Origin: JBBSHE01 sp038253325
Lineage (GTDB): Bacteria > Actinomycetota > Actinomycetes > Propionibacteriales > Nocardioidaceae
Assembly: GCA_038253325.1 (NCBI GenBank)
Contig: JBBSHE010000016.1
Location: 1 to 64,000 of the forward strand
DNA length: 64,000 bases
Direction: 5' to 3'
The notes under the pieces are model-generated. The model worked only from the letters and a program-made list of their open reading frames with translations, did no database searches and had not been told where the DNA came from. Shown here one piece after another: positions 60,537 through 64,000 of this stretch (positions are counted from its first letter, which is position 1; each line of letters starts with the position of its first letter). The position numbers and the translations under genes are program-made.

Positions 60537-60588
60537 TTGTGCGTCTCTGACGAAGTACTCGCACGCCATCGGCAACGACGCAGGCCCG

Positions 60589-61053
60589 TCAGGCGATCGG
60601 CACCGAGATCGTCTTGCACGGCCCCTTGGTCCCCGTGTTTTCATTCGTGAGACACAGCGTCACGGAGGCCCGCTGGCCCGAGTCACCGATCACCCGAGTG
60701 GTGATGACGCTGGACGCCGATCGGCCAGGGTTGAGGAAGCCTGGCTCGCACGACGAGCCGTCCGGGTTGATGGCGAAGCCGCCGGGCAGGACACAGGTCA
60801 CAGCCACGACCCTGACATTTCGGTGCTGTGTGACAACGAGGTCCTCTGGAGCCGACCGGGTCCCCTTGTTCGTCTCGGTGAACGCGAACGTCAGCGTTTG
60901 GCCGTTCTGGATTGTCTTGACACCACCCACGGCGGTCCCGGTCAAGGCGAAGGCGGGAGCGGTCACCGTGGGAGCCGACGAAGCAGTAGCCATGCTGGAG
61001 ACAACCAGCAAGGCACCTCCCATAGCGCCAACAGCGGGGACGAATCGGTGCAT
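60589..61053 (-). CDS. Secreted protein with a beta-sandwich-like body
   Basis: The 154-residue protein has a signal peptide (MHRFVPAVGAMGGALLVVSS, ending near SSA) and a mature part resembling CARDB/DUF11-type extracellular modules (GQTLTFAFTETNKGTRSAP). Cysteines in VVAVTCVLPGG, GSSCEPGF, VTLCLTN and KGPCKTI could make two disulfides. GGAGG six bases before ATG 61053 fixes the start. Function unknown. Confidence 0.72.
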   Translation of the reverse strand: MHRFVPAVGAMGGALLVVSSMATASSAPTVTAPAFALTGTAVGGVKTIQNGQTLTFAFTETNKGTRSAPEDLVVTQHRNVRVVAVTCVLPGGFAINPDGSSCEPGFLNPGRSASSVITTRVIGDSGQRASVTLCLTNENTGTKGPCKTISVPIA

Positions 61054-61627
61054 GGCCACCTCCGTTAGCTCGATCAGGCGCGTTCAGCGCGGCTGCTTCA
61101 GGGTGAACCTAACAGTCTGCCGAACTCGGTCGAGCGCCGCGTCAAAACCGGTGTTTCGCCATGAACGTGACTGCGTCTGCCTTGCGTCGTCATTGCCCCA
61201 CCAGGCAGGTGCGCCACACGGACGCGAAGAAGGGTTGCTGACTGGTTCCATGGATCACACACACGCTGAGAAGCGAGCACGAAACGAGGGACCGCAGACG
61301 CCGGCCTCCCGGGTTCCGGTCACCGTGCTGCTGATCGCCTTCGGGATGGTGAGCGACTCGCTCTTCGGCTCCTTCTGGGTATCGCTGGTGGTGTGCACTT
61401 GTGGTCGCCGTGGGTCGGCTGGGGACTGACCGACTGGCCGAGCAGGCGGAACCAAACTGCCGATGTCGACCACCCGCACCCGCGATGATCCGTAGATCAG
61501 TGACAGCAGAGCAACATCAACTGACGGGAAGACAGATAGAGGGTTCTGGAACGTCCGCTTGAGCGGCTAGAGCTCGCGGATCGTCACAGCCCGCTGCCAT
61601 CCGACCGAGGGCTGACCCGCCCCGGAG
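61054..61627. other. 574-base stretch without a supported gene
   Basis: The longest open frame that reads at all like protein is 61250-61429 (59 residues, one hydrophobic segment). It has no ribosome-binding site and no family match, so it is not called. The stretch has lower G+C than the left part of the window and no repeat or hairpin that stood out. Confidence 0.6.
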
Positions 61628-63124
61628 TCAGGGGCCGTAGGCGGTGAGGGTGCCGTCTTCGCTGGCCACGAATAGCTGACCGGCCGCGAACACGGGTTGG
61701 GCGAATATGCTTCCGGGTGCCGGGATGCTACCGAGCCGGTTCCCGGTGGTTTCGTCGAACAGCTCCACGGTTGGAGTGACACCGGCCGGGCAGCCGAACA
61801 TGGCCACCGCCACAACTTGGCCGTTCAGGGTGGGACTGCCTACCGGCATACACGGAAGCCCACGTTCCCACTGCACCACACCGGTAGCCGGGTCGATAGA
61901 GCGCAAGCCACCGGGCACCACGTTGCCCGCGATGGTCGTCTTGTTCGCCGCGACGAACAACCGGTGCATCTGGTAGTCCAACGCGGGCGAGGCCATGCAG
62001 CCCAACGCGGTCGGCGATCCGCTCACAGACACCTGCCGAGACCACACCGGCCCCGCGGCCAACTGGTCTCGCCGCCACGCGTACAGGACGCCGTTCTTGT
62101 TGCAGGCGGTGACCAGCTTCGTGGTCGCCCCTCCTACTTGAGCGCTGAACAACGTGGGCGAACTCCCAAAGTCCAGATCGTCGGCCTGCCTCGCCGGAAC
62201 CGTCCACTTGTCCTGTCGCGCCATCGTCGAACCCGTCAGACGTACGATGGAGTACGCGTCATCGATCGTGGACCCTGCCGGGTCGGGGTTGCCCGTGGTG
62301 GCGAACACGCTGGCCCCTCCAACCGCCTCACTGCTCCACACGCTGGCACCGACCTTGCCGGCCGGGACTGCATAGTAGGTGTGTTCGACCGCTCCGGTGT
62401 GCTGGTTCAACGACACCACTCCACCGCGGATCAGGTGGCTCTCACAGTTGGCCGCCAGCCCCATGTAGATGTGCCCGCCGGAAACGCTGGGCGACGACCA
62501 GTTGAAGTACAATCCGTTGCCCGCAGTGGTGTTCGGGCCGATGGCCGTCTTCCACTTCTGCGCTCCGGTCGCCGCCGCCAACGCGTACATGAAGTGCGCA
62601 CCCGGCGCATAGACCGTTAGCACACCCGTAACCGGGTCGGGCTCAACAGTGGCCGTTCCGACGATCCCCTTCGCCGCACAGTAGGTGTTGGACCCGTAGT
62701 CGAGCTGTTTTTGCCAGACAACGGCGCCGGTGGCAGTATCGAACACATAAAACATGCCGGTACGAGACCCGATATAGATACGACCATTCACCACGGTCGG
62801 GCTAGCATCCAACCTCCGATGCGGCTGCCCAGCCTTTGTGCTGTCAGCCACCAGGTAATGCCACCGCTCACGCAAACTGCCAGCATTTCCCGTGGTGACT
62901 GCCGTATCCCCGAACATCCCGGAGCTGTGCCCAACGTTGCGCTCATACGCCGGCCAGTCCGTTCCTGACGCCGTCGCCGCTGCCCGCGCAGGAGACGTGG
63001 CGACCTGGGCCAGTCCCGTGGCCACCAACACGGCCGCAGCGCAGACCACGAGCAAACGGACTCTCAAACGGCAAAACACCGGCGTTCGTCTCCTTGTTGT
63101 CCCGGTATGGTGCCTCACGGTCAC
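61628..63124 (-). CDS. Secreted PQQ-like beta-propeller protein
   Basis: The 498-residue protein has a long signal region (basic start, then LLVVCAAAVLVATGLAQVAT, with ARA before the mature part) and repeated blades of the quinoprotein type: GRIYIGSRTGMFYVFDTATG, ALAAATGAQKWKT, GGVVSLNQHTGAVEHTYY, LRSIDPATGVVQWERG and GQLFVASEDGTLTAYGP. No PQQ-enzyme catalytic residues are recognised, so it may be a binding protein. GTG 63124 overlaps the upstream phosphoesterase stop (GTGA), so they are co-transcribed. Confidence 0.82.
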   Translation of the reverse strand: MTVRHHTGTTRRRTPVFCRLRVRLLVVCAAAVLVATGLAQVATSPARAAATASGTDWPAYERNVGHSSGMFGDTAVTTGNAGSLRERWHYLVADSTKAGQPHRRLDASPTVVNGRIYIGSRTGMFYVFDTATGAVVWQKQLDYGSNTYCAAKGIVGTATVEPDPVTGVLTVYAPGAHFMYALAAATGAQKWKTAIGPNTTAGNGLYFNWSSPSVSGGHIYMGLAANCESHLIRGGVVSLNQHTGAVEHTYYAVPAGKVGASVWSSEAVGGASVFATTGNPDPAGSTIDDAYSIVRLTGSTMARQDKWTVPARQADDLDFGSSPTLFSAQVGGATTKLVTACNKNGVLYAWRRDQLAAGPVWSRQVSVSGSPTALGCMASPALDYQMHRLFVAANKTTIAGNVVPGGLRSIDPATGVVQWERGLPCMPVGSPTLNGQVVAVAMFGCPAGVTPTVELFDETTGNRLGSIPAPGSIFAQPVFAAGQLFVASEDGTLTAYGP

Positions 63125-64000
63125 GTTCCGTCGTCCTTGACGCGAGGTGCTAGTCGGGCCAGGCGTGCCTTCTCTGCGTTGGAAATGGTCGCGTGCGTCA
63201 TCGTTGCGCCCCGCAGCGGCACCTGGGTGAAGTCGAAGGAGGCGGCGTAGTCGTAGGCATTGGCGACTCCAGGGGTGAGATCGGGTAGGCCGAAGTTGTG
63301 ATCGATGAAGGACAACATCGAGTAGGGCTGAATGGCTGTAGTGGAGTCGGTGTAGCCGGCCCTGGCCCAGGGGCTGACAATCACCATCGGGTTACGCATA
63401 CCCAGACCTGCTGGTGGGGTCACATGGTCGTAAAAGCAGCCACAGTCGTCGTAGGAGATGAAGATGGCGGTCGAAGACCACTCAGGGCTGGCTTCGACCG
63501 CGCTGACGACCTGACCGATGTAGTTATCCCCAGCGGCCATGCTCGCGAGATTGTGCTGGGAGTAGGACTGGATGGGCAGCATGAAGGAGACGTTCGGCAA
63601 CGAACCGTTGGCTGCGTCGGTGAAGAAGGCGCTCTTCGGGGAGTCGTACGCCAGCGTAAAGCGGTTAGCCAGGCACCAGTTGAAGTAGGTGCAGATCGCC
63701 CACGTTCCGCTCGAGGGCCGGTACTGGCCGCTCGGGGCGTCCTGATAGACGTGCCAGCTCTTTCCCGCGCCCTCGAGGCTCTGCATGATCGTCGAGGCAT
63801 AGGGCACCGGGCTGCTCCGATAAGGACCTGCGCCATTTTGGTCCGGAACGCACGAGGGCACCCACTGGCTGCCGCCAGCTCCCCATCGCGCGTCTCGGTA
63901 GCTGTTGCAGCCCCATCCTGGTCCAGTCGAATGGCCAGTCGTGGAGGGCTGCGGGTTGAACCCGGCGAAGCCGTCTATGGTTCCGGCTGCCAGATTGACA
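63121..64000 (-). CDS. Secreted phosphoesterase family protein (partial, runs off the right edge)
   Basis: The frame is open from 64000 and its N-terminus lies outside the window. Visible parts include LAAGTIDGFAGFNPQPSTTG, SSPVPYASTIMQSLEGAGKS, WHVYQDAPSG, SFMLPIQSYSQHNLASMAAG and FISYDDCGCFYDHVTPP with metal ligands, as in phospholipase C/acid phosphatase (PF04185) proteins. The HTH-like end RLARLAPRVKDDG is basic. It is the first visible gene of an operon with the propeller protein and is a different subtype from the phosphoesterase at 59247. Confidence 0.85.
   Translation of the reverse strand, partial: VNLAAGTIDGFAGFNPQPSTTGHSTGPGWGCNSYRDARWGAGGSQWVPSCVPDQNGAGPYRSSPVPYASTIMQSLEGAGKSWHVYQDAPSGQYRPSSGTWAICTYFNWCLANRFTLAYDSPKSAFFTDAANGSLPNVSFMLPIQSYSQHNLASMAAGDNYIGQVVSAVEASPEWSSTAIFISYDDCGCFYDHVTPPAGLGMRNPMVIVSPWARAGYTDSTTAIQPYSMLSFIDHNFGLPDLTPGVANAYDYAASFDFTQVPLRGATMTHATISNAEKARLARLAPRVKDDGT

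Noticed and set aside
61250..61429. Small membrane protein gene
   Set aside because: One hydrophobic segment only, no ribosome-binding site, no family match, and the frame ends in unlikely sequence.
1..64000. tRNA, rRNA, transposase, integrase or phage genes
   Set aside because: Both strands were read for cloverleaf ends, rRNA-like stretches and known mobile-element proteins; none was found.

Overview
The window is G+C-rich, densely coded actinobacterial chromosome. GTG starts are common, genes are often coupled by 4-base ATGA/GTGA overlaps, and the order sucC-sucD, DUF6350, purN-purH, folD-DUF3017, mdh is an actinobacterial neighbourhood. Gene content (pcrA beside an M23 peptidase, PspC-type two-component genes, ScyD-like and DUF1206 proteins) fits a soil actinomycete of the Nocardioidaceae/Propionibacteriales type; this placement is inference from content only. 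I found no rRNA, tRNA, CRISPR array, transposase or phage genes.

Layout. 1-1573: end of a DUF692-like gene, a frameshifted partner, and mdh. 1741-23848: an accessory block placed between mdh and DUF3017-folD. It holds a ScyD-like secreted protein; a dimethylglycine/sarcosine-dehydrogenase-type FAD-GcvT protein with EtfB and EtfA; a leftward operon betB-betA-ATPase-permease-binding protein for choline oxidation and betaine uptake; two IclR regulators; and a corrinoid methyl-transfer set (MttB-family methyltransferase, corrinoid protein, methyl-THF methyltransferase, RACo-type reductive activator, DUF1638 protein) ending at a MetF-like reductase. 23927-29612: DUF3017, folD, purH, purN, a broken acetyltransferase gene and DUF6350. 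29703-39151: a sigma-like/exported fusion protein, a PadR/lipoprotein-hydrolase pair sharing a symmetric promoter, sucD-sucC, an NB-ARC/TPR protein, a stand-alone B12-binding domain and an M23 peptidase. 39346-49388: pcrA, a PspC-linked two-component system, and a heterodimeric ABC exporter with complementary broken ATP sites. 49395-59170: glycerophosphodiesterase-like protein, an acetylpolyamine-amidohydrolase remnant, a VWA/MoxR pair, DUF1206, a quaternary-ammonium-type Rieske oxygenase beside a truncated TetR gene, and MFS/ArsR genes. 59247-64000: secreted phosphoesterases, a PQQ-like propeller protein and fragments.

How the genes fit together. Choline would be oxidised by BetA and BetB to glycine betaine, also imported by the ABC system. 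The MttB-family protein would move one methyl group to the corrinoid protein, and the pterin-binding methyltransferase on to tetrahydrofolate; RACo would rescue inactive Co(II). Methyl-THF would be oxidised by the MetF-like enzyme. Dimethylglycine would be demethylated by the FAD-GcvT protein, with electrons leaving through ETF. FolD and the formyl-THF users PurN and PurH lie next door. A complete-looking corrinoid betaine demethylation module combined with an oxidative branch, in what looks like an aerobic actinomycete, is the most notable content. The Rieske oxygenase at 55366-56607 may add an oxygen-dependent route for the same class of substrate.
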